A stretch of DNA of 64,000 bases from Heterocephalus glaber (GCF_000247695.1 NW_004624842.1:3405247-3469246), one strand, 5' to 3'. Counted from the first letter of the stretch, positions 25,463 through 38,560 are shown. Notes: a model not told the origin generated them from the sequence alone. Program-made: numbers and translations.

Positions 25463-25914
25463 CTGAAGGGTAGGCACAGAAGCTGAGGTGTTGTTCTAGC
25501 TTCTCCCTGGCCTCTGCCCCTACAGCCTTGCCTCCTGCTACTCCTTACTGTCCCTAAACACATTGGTTCTCATCCCAGGTCTCTGCTGTTTCCCCAACTC
25601 CTCTCCCTGTCTTCTTTACTTTTCTACATCCTTCTTCCCTTAGATTTCTGCTAGCCTATGGCAGTGGCCATGAGCCCCATATGGCTCCTGAGTACCTGAA
25701 ATGTGGCCAGTCTGAATTACAGATATGCTGTGGGTATAAAATACACTTCAGATTTTAAAGACTTACAATAAAACAATGGAAAATATCTCATTAGTTTTAT
25801 GTTGATAAAATATAATATGTTGTAATAATAATACTTTAGATAAACTAAATCAAATAGAACATATTAAAATTAATTTCACCTATTTCTTTTTACATGTTAT
25901 AATGTGGCAAACTG

Positions 25915-26190
25915 AAAAATACACATATATGATCACTAGCCATAAGAGAAATACAAATCAAAACCACAATGATATACCACTTACACCCAGTAGGGCTGAC
26001 TGACAATAAATACTGATGAGGATTTGCAGAAATTGGAATGAGGGTTCCAATACATTGCTAGTGAGTAATAGTCTGACAGTTCCTCAAAATGTTAAACATA
26101 GAGTTACCATATGATCTATCAATTTATTCCTAGGTTCATAAAAGCCAAAAAAGTAGAAATAATCTAAACATTCATCAGCTGATAAGCTGA
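25915..26190 (+). mobile_element. L1M 3' fragment
   Basis: 'agaaatacaaatcaaaacca' at about 25949 and following text are typical of old L1 3' regions. Confidence 0.65.
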
Positions 26191-27095
26191 TAAAATATAT
26201 ATTTGTATGAAATGTCTAGAACAGGAAAATCTATGGAGACAGACAGCAGATTGGTGGCTGTGTTGGGCTGGTCATGGTATCCTGGCCCTACCCTGACCCT
26301 TTCCCTCATAGAACAGGGTGGAGCAGTGGTATGGGTTCAGTTCCCACTGGCTTATTTCCTTGTGAGACCACAGCAAATGAAGGGCATATTAAACTCATTT
26401 GGCTATACTTGCCTACCTGAGGAGGCAAGCTTACAGAATGTTCTTCCATCTAGATTATTTGACTAGGACAAAGTCAACTGTAATCCATACAGATCAACCT
26501 ATGTAAAAACTCCTAAAGGTCAGAATGAGCTATAAGCCAGTTCTCTTAGTTTCAGTGATGTGCCAAAGCCAGTTCTCTAGGTGTATACCTAGGAGTATAC
26601 CTAATTATGTGCATCTCTTCTCAACTCCATGTTGAGTGACATCATAAGGTAGCTTGAATTTGGCCATGGTGGGCATATTTACACCACAAAAATGAGCAAA
26701 ACTTGCCAGTCGTGGTTTCCTCTTACTTCCTGGAGAACTGGCTGCCAAATATTTTCCAGCATATCCCCGGAGAGCTTCCACTTAATAAGTTTCATTAATT
26801 CCCAATTTCTTACATAGTAAGTAACAGTCTCTGATTTTGACCTAGTACTTACCATGTTTCCTGCCTATTTTAGCAGTCCAGAAAATTGTGAGTGGAACAA
26901 TTAATGAAGAAGATAGAATTCCTGCTGTCAGCATTATGAATGACTGCAGCAAAGTGCTGACTGGGCTGTGCAGGCACTGAGCACACAAATATCTGTGTGC
27001 TCAAGTCTTTGTGAGCCTGTTTGGAATTTCAATTCCATAAACACTGACACCATCCAGGGCCAGGCATCATGTGAGGGCTGAGGCTCCTCAGTTTC

Positions 27096-27251
27096 ATTTT
27101 CTTTCTTTTTTTTATTGGTTGCAAAGTTTTATTAAAGGTAAGAAAAGAAAACAGGCTCTGCAGAGCAAGTTTGGGTCAAGTAAAAGTAGGAAAAGAAGTA
27201 CAAGCTACGGTGTGAGGGTGGGCCACCATACAAGAAAGAACCCAATGGCCA
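27096..27251 (-). mobile_element. Short polyadenylated retroposon, copy 1
   Basis: Flanked by an 11-bp target-site duplication TCCTCAGTTTC (27085-27095, 27252-27262). On the - strand it starts at 27251, has AATAAA about 15 nt before an A-rich tail, and aligns end to end with 41864-42006. The source is unknown; it may be a retroposed LTR-type 3' end. No pol III boxes seen. Confidence 0.75.
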
Positions 27252-28208
27252 TCCTCAGTTTCTTTATCAAGTCAGTTTGAACGCCATTTTCAATACTGGT
27301 AGTGCACAGGAAGCAGAGAAAATATGGATGGCACCTCTCAACCAGAAGAAGCCACCATTTGAATCTCCATTTGTTTGGCCATATCTACATAACTGTTTGT
27401 TTGTTTTTTTTTAAATACTAATGTTTTTTTAAAACTTACTCAGTTTATTTTGCTCAAATATCTACTTCAGCTGTCTCAAGATCTGTTCAATCTTGGGTTT
27501 AGTAAGCACATAAAGACTAAAAATGCCAATCCATGTACCATCTAAAATCATCCTACAAACCTGCTGTAGAGATATGATCTACACCTTGAGAAGCACTGAT
27601 CTAGTCAATTTTTCTTGTTTTGCTGACTGAACTCTGAAGTCTAGGGGAGGGGAAATGACTTGTCCAAGATCATAACTCTCATATAAAATTCTTTCATGTG
27701 CTTATTGGATATGGCTACAAGAAGCTACAGATATGCCTGCCTCCTCACCTCATCATTACTACTGGGAATCACTTGCTTCCCACTCCTACTGGCAAAACCA
27801 AAGCGTATATACATGTACTACAAAGGAATAGTCATAGTATATATACAATTTCATATTGTCCTTTTCATGTATCACTATCTTATCCATTTTACTCTCTGGT
27901 TATAGAGCCATTAAACTTATCATCCTTTAATAAAACAGTTATGTTCTAGCAGGGAAATGCATCACAATTTTCTAAACTATCCATCCAGAGTGACATTTGT
28001 GGGTGGTGGCTGTTGATTCCCTCTCTATTACGAATATGACTGCTATGAGCATCCTAATGCATATAGCTTTCCCCACATTTTGGCTTTATAAAGAAATTCA
28101 CAGGTGGATCACTGCCTCAATAAGGATGGTTTTCTATCCCTTGAAACATAATGCTAAAATTGTCAAAGGGATTGAGCCAAGTAAGAGTGTAACAACTATC
28201 AGTTTCAT

Positions 28209-28313
28209 TTCACCCTTGTATTTTTTTCTCTTTCTTTCTGTTCTTTTCTTCTTTTTCTTTCTTTCTCTCTTTCTTTCTTTCCCTCTTTTGTTCTTTCTTT
28301 CTTCCTTTCACAA
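28209..28313 (+). repeat. Pyrimidine-rich (CTTT)n tract
   Basis: Imperfect CTTT repeats 30 bases beyond the CNBD2 donor at 28344 (purine-rich on the gene strand). Confidence 0.85.
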
Positions 28314-28344
28314 AAATAATAGGTAAAGTATGTTCAGCACTAAC

Positions 28345-28508
28345 CTGAGGTATTCAACCTCCATCTCTGTCAATTTTTTTCTTGTCTCATCATCAACCAA
28401 TTCAAGAAATTTTTCTCTCCTTAACTGTATCAGCTCAGTTCCCAGGCTCACCAGTATGAAGGGTCACATGTCACACTGGCTCTCTGGGAGGAAGGCCTGT
28501 TGAAAGCC
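28345..28508 (-). pseudogene. CNBD2: CNBD2 exon with in-frame TGA stop
   Basis: 164 bp, acceptor CTTCTCTCTAG and donor CAG/GTTAGT. Encodes GFQQAFLPESQCDM, a TGA stop at 28466-28464, then PFILVSLGTELIQLRREKF and on to VEYL in phase 2. The human residue at the stop is Arg, so a CGA to TGA change at a CpG is the simplest cause. A long pyrimidine tract (about 28209-28313, + strand) lies just beyond the donor. Confidence 0.92.
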
Positions 28509-28827
28509 CTAGAGAGAAGTCACAGAAAGCTAGACCTCAGAGACAAACCAACTCTAGCAGTGGATTTTCTAGGTGAGAGAAATAAGACCTCAAATGGAAA
28601 GAGAAGCCATCTTGAGTCACTAAGCATGTGATGAGGCAGGGCAGTCTAGGGCTCCTTTTGGTATATGACATCACAGTCCTCAGAGCCCCAGGATCAGAGG
28701 ACCCATAAGCACTTTCTGCAGAGAAGTCTTTGCACTAAAAACTCATACTCAGTACTGCTCTTGAGCTTGCCCCACGTCCAATTTCAACTTACCTTTTTTT
28801 GTTTGATTGTTTTTCTTTCTTTTTTAA

Positions 28828-28942
28828 GACAGAGTCTTGCTACACATGGCTCAGGCTAGTCTTGAACTCCTCGGCTCAAGTGATCCTCCTGCCTCAGCCT
28901 TCTTAGAAGCTGGGACTAGAGGCACATGCTACTGTAGCTATC
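28828..28942 (-). mobile_element. Old B1/7SL-type SINE
   Basis: 'caagtgatcctcctgcctca' retained; single core. Confidence 0.75.
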
Positions 28943-29184
28943 CCTCAATTCTTTTTCCCAAGTGAACTTGTTTCCCATTTCTTCCAGATTTACAACAAAA
29001 ACCAGCTAGTCCTCTTCTAGACTTCCCCTTTTCAGCTGCCTGCATCCCATCCCATCCTTTTCTGCAGCCTCCAATCTTCTCTCCATCCCTCACAGACTTT
29101 AGGGACTTCTGCCCTCCTCTCTGCAGCTCATGTTATACCCCTTGGTCCTTGGCTTGATTCAAACCCTAATATCTGCCAGGGAGA

Positions 29185-29565
29185 TCATTATGGTTTATAT
29201 CTACAAGTCCCCCAAAGCCCCAGGTGCTCATATGTGGGGCTTTTGGGAAGTGACTGGATCATGGAAGCATGATACCCATCACTGGGTTTGTCCACTGATG
29301 AGTTTATAGCTAAATGTGAGGTTAGGAGGTGAAGCCTGGCTGGAGGAGGTGGGTCATCGAGGATGTAGTCTGGAAGGATCTATCTCTCTCCCTCTCCGCT
29401 TCCCATTCCCATGGCTGAGCAACCTTCCTCTGCCATGCTGCCCTGCCTTGGAGCCATCTGACTATGGACTGAAACCTGTACAAACTCTGAGCCAAAATAA
29501 ATCTTTGCTCCTTTCAGTTGTGGGTGATGGGTATTGTGTCTCAGTGATAAGAAGGTAACTAAGAC
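29185..29565 (+). mobile_element. MaLR-like solo LTR
   Basis: 'ttatggtttatatctacaag' start, internal AATAAA (about 29497) and 'aactaagacaga' end. Non-coding. Confidence 0.55.
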
Positions 29566-29712
29566 AGAGATGGTAATCCATAGGCATTTCTGTCTACTTT
29601 ATAGGGATCATAAACCCTTTTTAAAGAAGTATCCTAAGATAGAAAACTTGCAGCTGAACTCCCAATCTAGTGCCCCTTTCTAGCCACTCAGCTATTAATT
29701 AAGCCTCAGGCA

Positions 29713-29750
29713 GGGCAGGCGATGAAACCAGTGAGCTAAATCCCCGGCCC
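29713..29750 (-). mobile_element. Tail-less 5' ID fragment with target duplication
   Basis: 38 nt equal to the first half of the ID tRNA-like head. Flanked by perfect 12-bp duplication AAGCCTCAGGCA (29701-29712, 29751-29762). No A tail. Confidence 0.88.
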
Positions 29751-30544
29751 AAGCCTCAGGCAAAAGGGGAGGGGGGAAGTGGCCACAGAGCCTCCAGTGC
29801 TCAGCTATCTTAGGCTCGGGAAAAGGGACCTCAAACCAAGAGACTTGTTTATGGAGGCCATTTGGGATTGAGAAAAACCCTGGTTTCAGAGTACACATCT
29901 AAATTTCCACTTGTTATATGGCTTTAGGCTATTTATCTACAAAATAAAAGTGAGAATATCTTCCCTACTAGACTTTCAAAGATTCTGAATTTGAAAGCAA
30001 CTGTGAAGTGGGGTCTGGAGCACCCCACCCCACTTCACCTCTGCCCACAGCTGCCACCATTTGGTTTCTAGATCATGAAGCATGACTATCTACAAACTCT
30101 TGGGTCCTTCTTCATAAGCTGTTGAAGGTCTAAACAAGATAAGTGTGTGTGAGGAAGCTCTGGAGACAGGAAGCACTTCACATGAGTGGTGTCCAGGACA
30201 GAGCTTTCAATGATACAAACAGCCTGCTGCAGCAGGCATGCCACAGGTTCACCATCACTGTTCTAGGGAATCAAGGTCAAACTCTTCATTCCAGCTTTGT
30301 GGGTCCTCACAGTATGGACCCTATTGTTCTTGCTCTTTACTCAGCCTTCCACCGCTGTCACCATGTGCCCATCCCTCTGCTCCTCCATTCTGCCCAGGTG
30401 TCTGATCATCCCCATCTCCTCCACCTTGGTGCCATGCTCAGTTCTGAGCAGTGTACTCTGAAACACAGAACTGAAGAGAAGCAGGTCCAGAGGAGGCTGG
30501 AAGGTAAGTGACTTGAAGAATGTCTGAAGGAATGGAGGATGTTT

Positions 30545-31690
30545 ATCCTGAATAAGAAAACAGGTGATGGAAAGTTGTGATGTTGAACATTTTTTCATAT
30601 ATATATTTGCTGCTTTTACTTCTTTTGTCTGAGAAATGTCTGTTCAGATGCCCATTTTTGAATTGGGTGTTTGAATTTGGGGGGTCTGATTTTTTTCCGT
30701 TCTTTATATATTCTTTGTCTGAGGTACAGTTGCTTAAATTTTTTCCCCACATTGTAGGTTGTCTCTTAGCTCTGTTGGTGGTTTCTTTTGCAGTGCACAA
30801 GCTTTTTAGTAAACTAAGAAGAGATCCTACTTGTTGATTGTTTGCACTAGTTCATGGGCAACTGAGGTTTTGTTCATAAAATCTTTTCCTATACCAATGT
30901 CTTCAAGAGTTCTACCTAACTTATCTTCCAGCAAATTTAGTGTTTCTGTCTTAATATTTAAATCTTTAATCCACTTCGATATTAATTTAGTGCATGGTGA
31001 TAGGTATGGGTCTAGTTTTAATCTTTGGCAGGTTGAAATCCAGTTTTTCCAACACCATTTATTAAATAGGCTACCTTTCCTCCAATGAGGATGGTTGACT
31101 CTTTTGTCAAAGATGAGGTGACTACAGATGTAGTCGTCTCTGCATCTTTTAATCTATTCTACTGATCCTTGGGTCTGTTTCTTTGCCAGTACAATGCTGT
31201 TTTTACCACAGTAGCTTTGTAGTCTAGTTTTATGTTGGGGATTGTAATACCCCCAGCCATATCTCTGTTGCCTAAAATTTCTTTTGCTATTCTAGGTCTC
31301 TTCTGGTTTCAAATGAATTTTTGGATTGTTTTCTCTGGTTCTGTGAACTATATTGTTGGAATTTCAATTGCCATTGGATTAAACCTATATAATAATTTTG
31401 GAAGTATGGCCATTTTCACTATATTGGTTCTTCCTATCCAGGAACAAGGGATGTCTTTCCATTTTCTTATATCCTCCTCAATCTCCTTTTTCAAAGTGCT
31501 ATAGTTTTCAGTGTAGAGGTCTTTGGTTCCTTTGTTAGATGGACTCCTAGATATTTCATTTTTTTGGATGCTATTGTAAAAGAAATTGTTTCCCTAATTT
31601 CTCTCTCAGTGAGTCTATTATTTCTATATAAAAAGGCTATTGTTTTTCGAGTGTTGACCTTATATCCAGTTTGATTAACTTTTGAATGGT
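30545..31690 (-). mobile_element. L1 ORF2 C-terminal fragment
   Basis: The complement matches the L1 ORF2 C-terminal part (same stretch as 45880-46650 in reverse). Both ends are truncated and open frames on the + strand are shadows. Lies in a CNBD2 intron. Confidence 0.85.
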
Positions 31691-31694
31691 CTAT

Positions 31695-32000
31695 TTTTTA
31701 AGAACATTTTTAGGTTTACAGAAAAACTGAGTCAATAGTACAGAGTTCCCATACATCCTTCATCTAGTTGCCTCTGTTATTTTAAATATCTTTGTTACAA
31801 GGAACAAACCAATAATTATACATCATTATTTTCTGAAGCCAATGAGTTATACATTTCCTGTTTTTAACCTAATGTTTTTTTCCTATTCTACTGTCCTACC
31901 AGGACATTATACATGTCATTTTCATATCTCTTCAGGTACCTTGTGACTATGGCAACCTTACCTTGTATATGATAACCCTGACAATTTGAGGGGTACTCAA
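31695..32000 (-). mobile_element. L1M 3'-end fragment, reverse
   Basis: 'tttttaggtttacagaaaaa' and 'gagttcccatacatcc' are reverse L1M 3' motifs, joined directly to the neighbouring L1 fragment. Confidence 0.6.
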
Positions 32001-32377
32001 TAATCAGGGAATTTGTGGGATGCTCTGCTGTTAGAATTTGTCTGATCTTTTTTTCTCATGATTATCCTGGGGATGTGGGTTATCAAGAGGATGACTGCAG
32101 AAGTGCCATCTGCATCACATCATATCGAGGGGCAATACTATCACCATTATTACTACTGATGTTGCCCAGATCACCTGGCTGAGGTAGTGTTTCTCAGATT
32201 TCACCCCTTTCCATACTATACTCTCTTCAGAAGGAGTCACTGTGCACAGTCCACACAAAAGGAGCAGTGAGTTATGTTCTTCCTCCTTAAGGGAAGGTTA
32301 TTTGCATAAATTATTTGCATTTATTCTACAGAGAGATTTCTCTTTTCCTTGATCTACTATTTTATTCATTATGTTCT

Positions 32378-32463
32378 GGGCTGGGGATTTAACTCAGTGG
32401 TTTCGCCACCTGCTGCGCAAGTGCAAGGACCCAAGTTTGATCCTTGGTACCAAAAAAAAAAAA
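32378..32463 (+). mobile_element. ID SINE (CCTGCTG type)
   Basis: Duplicated 'attcattatg' flank. Confidence 0.9.
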
Positions 32464-32789
32464 TCATCTCTCTATTCATTATGCATTTATCTCAATATGC
32501 ATTCATGGATGTTTATTTCATATTATGGGTTTACAATCTAATACTGCTCAATTTTGTTGCTCAAGTTATTCCAGCTTTGACCACTGGGAGCTTTTTCAGC
32601 TGGCCTGTGTCCTTTTGACATGTCCCCATCAATGGCATGCCCCTCCACCAGACTTATTCTAAGTACTATTAAATGTTCTAGGCTCATCTTCCATATTTCC
32701 AGTCCCAGTTCTAGAAGCAACCATTTCTCTAAGAAGTCCCTGTTTCTTTCGTTGGAAAATATTATTAGAAGTCAAGATTTGGCTTCTTC

Positions 32790-33900
32790 AGATTGGGTCA
32801 GGTAATGATTTTTTAGATATGAACCCAAAGGCATACACAACAAAAGCAAAAAATAGATAAATAGGATTGCATCAAACTAAAAAGCTTATGCATGACAAAT
32901 GAAACAATCAATAGAGTAGAGACAATGTACAGGATGAGAGAAAATATTTGCAAACCATACATCTGATACAGGGATATCTAAAATAAGAAATTAACTCAAC
33001 TTAATAGCAAGAAAAACACCTGATTTTAAAATGAGCTAAGGACCTAAACAGACATTTCTCAAAGGAAGACATACAAATCTCCAATATATGAAAAATGCCC
33101 GTCATCATCAATCATCAGGAAAATCCAAATTAAAATCTCAATAAGATAGTGATTCACAGTTATAAAATGGCAATTATCAAAAACCTAAAAAGACAAATGT
33201 TGGTGAGGAAAGGGAAAGAAAGGAACCTCTGCATACTGTTGGCAGGAATATAAATTAATACTGCTGCTATGGAAAACCAGTATAGAAGTTCCTCAAAAAA
33301 TAAAAAGTAGAACTACATAGGATCTCACAATCCCAATTCCAGACATATACCCAAAGGAGTTGAAATCAGTATGTTGAAGAGATATCTGCATTTCCTGTTG
33401 CCTGCAGTATAAGACCCAAGATATGTAATCCACCTAAGTGTCCCTCAATGGATGAATAGATAAAGAAAATGAGGTACATAAACACAGTGGAATACCATCC
33501 AGCTTTTCAAAAAAAAAGAGAAAAGAAATAAGAAAAAAAGAGAAAAGAAATAAGAAATAAGAAAAAAAGAGAAAAGAAATAAGAAATCCTGTCACTTGCA
33601 ACACACAGGTGAACCTGAAAGACAGTATATTATGTTAAATAATCTAGGCACAGAAAGACAAATACCAGATGATGTTATGTATATATAGAATCTAAAAAAC
33701 ATTGAACTCATACAAGTAGTCGAACAATTACCTGGTGCTGGGGGTGGGGTATGTTTTGGGGAGACATTGCTTAAGTGATAGAAAATTTCAGTTAGATTAG
33801 TGAAATAATTTCAAGAAATCCATTGTATATAGTGACTACAGTTAATGATGACTTATATTTCAAAATTGCAAAGAAATTCAGTATTAAATATTTTTATTTA
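32790..33900 (+). mobile_element. L1M ORF2 end and 3' region
   Basis: Runs from 'ataggattgcatcaaactaa' (about 32860) through the 3' region. Includes a local A-rich tandem stretch at 33508-33590. Confidence 0.7.
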
Positions 33901-34206
33901 AAGAAAAAACAAAAACCAAGATTTGGGTGCTAAGTGTGCTTATTGCTATTGAGGTGTCATTTTTTGTAGGCTCTTTCACCTAACAAAGTAAAATATATAT
34001 GTGTTTACACATGTATCTATAAATATTTATATACGTAACTAGCTGTAAGTATATCTGTTTAATTGATCCATTTCACTAAACATGTATAGCAGTATAAGAT
34101 TTATTACTTTATAGCATCATAGGAAAGAACTTTATAAACTAGAGTACATGGTTCATGTGTAGTTCCTTTTGCCTTTAGTCTGTCTCCACCCATTTCCGAA
34201 ATTATA

Positions 34207-34299
34207 TTTGTTTGTTTTTGTTTTTGGTACCGGGGATCAAACTTAGGACCTTGCACTTGCAAGGCAGGCAGTGGAACCACTGAGCTAAATTCTCAGCCC
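34207..34299 (-). mobile_element. ID SINE (GCCTTGC type)
   Basis: T-rich start, complete head. Confidence 0.9.
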
Positions 34300-34483
34300 C
34301 TTCCAAAGTTAAATTAACATTTCTTCCCCCAACCCCTTTACTGAGGTCATTTCATGCATTTGTAATAGTTAGATCTCTGCAGTCCTTCCTTCAATCCACT
34401 GACCTTCCAAATAATTTTTTTTTTTTTACAAATTGTATACATTAAGATTCACTGTTAAAAAAAAAAAAAAAAAGATTCACTGT

Positions 34484-34612
34484 TTGCCAGGCATTGTGAC
34501 TCATGCCTGTAATCCCAATATTCTAGGAGGCTAAATCAGGAGGATTACAAATTTAAGCCTAGTCTGGGCAACTTAACAATTTAGGGAGACCCTGTCTCAA
34601 AAAAAGGAAAAA
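34484..34612 (+). mobile_element. Old B1-type SINE
   Basis: Diverged, single core. Confidence 0.75.
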
Positions 34613-34625
34613 AAAGGTGGAGGAA

Positions 34626-34681
34626 GCTGGGATATAGATCAGTGCAAAGGACCTGGGTTCAATCTTTAATACAATAAAAAA
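34626..34681 (+). mobile_element. ID SINE remnant
   Basis: Internally deleted copy with 'gggttcaatc' B-box. Confidence 0.55.
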
Positions 34682-34915
34682 AGCACTCTTTGTGCTGTAA
34701 AGTTCTATGGATTTTGGCAAATGCTTAATGCTTTATTTTCTCTGTTCCAAAATCATACATAATATTTTTACTGTTCTAAAAATTCCCTATGCTTCACCTA
34801 TTATCCTATCCCCTGAACTCCAAACTTCTAGCAACCACTGAACATTTTACAATCGTTTTGCCTTTTCCAGAATGTCATATAGTTGGTATCATACAATATT
34901 TAGCCTTCTAAAAGA

Positions 34916-35361
34916 TAAACTTGAGTCATTTGTAGGAAAACAAATGCACCTGGAGACCATAATGTTAAGTGAAATAAATCAGACACACAAGCTTAAATAT
35001 CACATGGTTTCTCTTATATGAGAAACCCAAAGTATAATCAAAGAGTAAAATTTTTAAAAAGATAACCGGAAATAGTGAAATTGATTTTTATCAAAGGGCA
35101 GGATCGAGAGCCGGAGCGGGGGTGGTTAGGGGAGGGAAAGGAGAAGAAAAAGGAAATTACGATGCAGTATGTACATGTACCACCTTCACACCGGGAATGT
35201 GTTATGTACTGCAAACATGCACTAAAGAAAAGAAAACGGAAGGGGATCAAAAGATGGTTGGGGGTGAGGGGATGGAAAAAAGTAATTAACAAGTATTATG
35301 CACATGTACCAATTCCCCACAAGGAATATAAGTATTATGTACTACAAATAAGTACTACGAA
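34916..35361 (+). mobile_element. Younger L1 3' end
   Basis: Same 3' terminal sequence as at 47560-47935 and 54845-55005 (purine-rich block, then 'catgtacca…' motif), here with two similar terminal blocks in tandem. Confidence 0.65.
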
Positions 35362-35512
35362 AAGTACATGGTGGCACACGCCTGTAATCCCAGCACTCAG
35401 GAGGATGAGCCAGAAGGATCACTGTGAGTTCGAGGCCAGCCTGGGCTACATAGTGAGTTCAAGGCCAGCCTGAACTACACAGTGAGACCCTGTCTCAAAA
35501 GAAAAAAAAAAA
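35362..35512 (+). mobile_element. B1 SINE, near consensus
   Basis: Clear duplicated 30-bp core, A tail. Confidence 0.93.
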
Positions 35513-35519
35513 CTGAAGA

Positions 35520-36310
35520 GAAAAAAAGTTTAAAAAATACTTAGTCTTTTAGTACTGGATCCTTTCACTTAGAAATTCTCACCTAAGATTATACCATGTC
35601 TTTTCAAGCCTTGATATATTTCCTTTTACTGCTGAATATTCTGTTATGTAGATATGCTAGAGTTTGTTTACATTTACATATAAACTTTAAAAGCAATCTG
35701 TCAATATCCACAAAATAATCTATTTGGATTTTGATTGAGATTGCATTGAATTTATACATCAAGTTAGGGAAAACTGACATCTTAACAATATCAAGTCTTC
35801 TAATCTATGAACACAGATTATTTCTATATTTATTTAAATCTTCTTTGACTTCTTTCATCAAAGTTATAGAGCTTTCATCATGTAGATTATTTGTAGGGAT
35901 CAAACCCAGGGCCTTATGCATACACAGTCTGTGCTCCACCACTGAACTACATTCACTATGTGCAGATTCTGAACATTTTGTTAGATTTATATCTAAATAT
36001 TTTTTTTGCAGATGCTATTGTAAGCGGTATTTTTAGTTTTAAGCATCAGCTTTCACTGCTGGTGTAAAAAAAACAATAGTTCATTGTGTATTAATCTTGT
36101 ATTCTGCTACCTTGCTATAATCACTTCTTAGTTTCAGCAGTGTTTTTGATTCTTTGTAATTGTCTAAATAAACAACAGTCATCTACAAGGACAGTTTTAT
36201 TTAGCCCTTCTCAATTTATATACCTTTTAATTCCTTTTCTCAATACACTGCCAAGAGTGGCAAGAGGGAATGTCCTTGCCTTACTACTCTCTTGGATTAT
36301 TTTATTTTTA
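35520..36310 (-). mobile_element. L1M fragment, reverse
   Basis: 'gagattgcattgaatttata' at about 35736 and adjacent text are reverse L1 ORF2/3' motifs. Confidence 0.65.
35890..35955 (-). mobile_element. Older ID-type remnant
   Basis: 'gggatcaaacccagggcctt' B-box side and a decayed head. Confidence 0.55.
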
Positions 36311-36407
36311 TTAGTACATGTTTGCAGTACACATTATTACATTCATCTTAAGGAGTAGGTACATATTAATTCTTTTTATTCCCCTCCCTCGTCTCTGATT
36401 CCTGGAT

Positions 36408-36505
36408 TTTTTTTTTTTTTTTTTTTTTTTTGGTACCGGGGATCAAACTCGTGTCCTTGCCCTTGCACAGCAGGCGGCGAAACCACTGAGCTAAATCCCC
36501 GGCCC
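36408..36505 (-). mobile_element. ID SINE (CCTGCTG type), young
   Basis: Long unbroken T tail and near-consensus body, so probably recent. Lies next to the CNBD2 exon with the lost donor. Confidence 0.93.
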
Positions 36506-36716
36506 TATGCTGGATTATTTTAAAGCAAGCCCCAGCTGTCATCACTTCACCTATAAATATTTTGATGTGTATCTCCTAAATATAAGCATTCTTAAGAAAC
36601 ATAGCCACAATACCCTTATCATACCTTAAAAATCAGTGCTATTTCTTAGCATCACCAAACAGAGAGGGGTGTTTTTAAATTTTTACTCCCATTACTCAAC
36701 ATTCCCTGCTCATTCA

Positions 36717-36908
<192 letters not shown>

Positions 36909-37283
36909 TCATCTGTAATACAGCCAGCTCATGAGGCCCTGGATAACCAGCCCTACTACACTGCACACTGAGAGCTCCCTTCCTGGGAGGATATGACTTA
37001 GAAGGTGAGAAAATTCAAAATCACACCATGAGAGAGACTGACTCCTGCTGTCAGGGATTAGAGAAGTGTAATATAAAGGAGAGTTGGGAGAGGAAGGAGA
37101 TAGGGTCCTTTTAAACACCAGTTTTGTGAAGGGGCTCATGATCTTATGCAGCTAAGCCAAACCTGCTTGGACTTTGCAAGAAGTTCAAGCAAAGAGTTCA
37201 AGTCACCCAGGAAAGGGTTTTGGCTCAGGCCTATCTGACTGAAAGTTCATACAGAGGAAGAAATTTGGGGGGGGGGGGGTTCA

Positions 37284-37340
37284 AGGGTACTGGGGGAATT
37301 GAACCCATGACTTTCACACTGAGTGACAGCCTCAACCCAT
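37284..37340 (-). mobile_element. Old ID-like remnant after a G13 run
   Basis: 'gggaattgaacccatgactt' resembles the ID B-box side. Confidence 0.5.
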
Positions 37341-37400
37341 TTTTTTTGAGGCAGGGTCTCACTAAGTTATTAAGTTGTCCAGGCGGGGCTCAAACTTGCA
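37340..37400 (-). mobile_element. B1-type fragment
   Basis: 'gaggcagggtctcactaagt' end only. Confidence 0.6.
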
Positions 37401-37497
37401 AAAAAATAAAGACATTTCTAACATAACTGTCTGGAAATGGGACTGTCCGAAATGTTTTTTATTCGTGGTTTTTATTTGTTTGTTTGCTGTTACTGTT

Positions 37498-37556
37498 TTG
37501 TAATACTGGAGATTGAACCCAGGGTCTTCACACTGAGTTACATCCATATCCCTGCC
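37498..37556 (-). mobile_element. Old ID-like remnant
   Basis: 'ggagattgaacccagggtct' B-box side. Confidence 0.5.
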
Positions 37557-37585
37557 CCCCTACCCTACTCCACCCTCTTTATTTT

Positions 37586-37702
37586 TTTTTGAAGATATGA
37601 GATAGGCTATTGCTAAGTCACCAAGTTGTCCAGGCTGGGCTCAAACTTGCAACTCTCCTGCCTCAGCTAGGATTTTAAGCATGTAACACCATCCCAGGCT
37701 TG
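37586..37702 (-). mobile_element. Old B1-type SINE
   Basis: Single core, diverged. Confidence 0.65.
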
Positions 37703-38118
37703 AACAGATTGTTTTAACAAAGGTAAGCTATTACTGTACTATAGCTGCTTCCTTTAGTTGGGTAAAATTTTCTGAAGAAGCTCAGAGCCAAAAGAGCCCA
37801 GCAACACATACACAGAATATCACAGCCAGAAGATATTTCCTGTCCTTCTTCCTTACATGAATTGCTGAGGCCTTGAGTAAAGAAGTAGCTGCATACTTAA
37901 AGTGGCCCTGTGAGTTACAGGCAGAGAATGCAGGTCCTAGGTTTCAAACCTAGGATTGCTCTAGACTGCCTCACATACACATCCATCCCTTTGGGGTTAA
38001 CCTATGTCCACCACCTCTGCCCTCCCTAAGCACCCCTGAAATTCTGCCATGGACGTCATATCCCCTGCCCCCTTTATAATCACATGAACCCTTCTTCTAT
38101 CTACCAAAGCTGAGCTTA

Positions 38119-38325
<207 letters not shown>

Positions 38326-38424
38326 TTAATGGGTCTCTGCATATATGACTCTGGTGATGGTTGGTGGTGAAAGCACCATAGTAACTTGCATGAGAATTAA
38401 GAAGAAAAGAAAAACACTATAGTC

Positions 38425-38560
38425 TCCATGAATGTCCCTCTGTGGAGGGCCCTGTGCTAGACCCTTTCCATCTGTTACATCTGAATAAGTGTGATTAGCC
38501 TAATTGAAGAGACAAGATAACAGCAAGGAGTTCAAGTCCCCCCAAAAAAGGTTGAAACTT
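38425..38560 (-). repeat. MIR-like remnant, reverse
   Basis: 'agggccctgtgctagaccct' start and weak MIR core. Confidence 0.4.

Larger units (their letters stand above)
26191..28344. other. CNBD2 intron between the last two exons
   Basis: Contains the 27.1 kb retroposon and the CT tract; the rest is unassigned. Confidence 0.6.
34330..34915 (-). mobile_element. L1M 3' fragment, reverse, split by a B1
   Basis: 'gcaaccactgaacattttac' and 'tccagaatgtcatatagttg' near 34835-34880 mark a reverse L1M 3' end. Interrupted by a B1 and an ID remnant. Confidence 0.65.
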
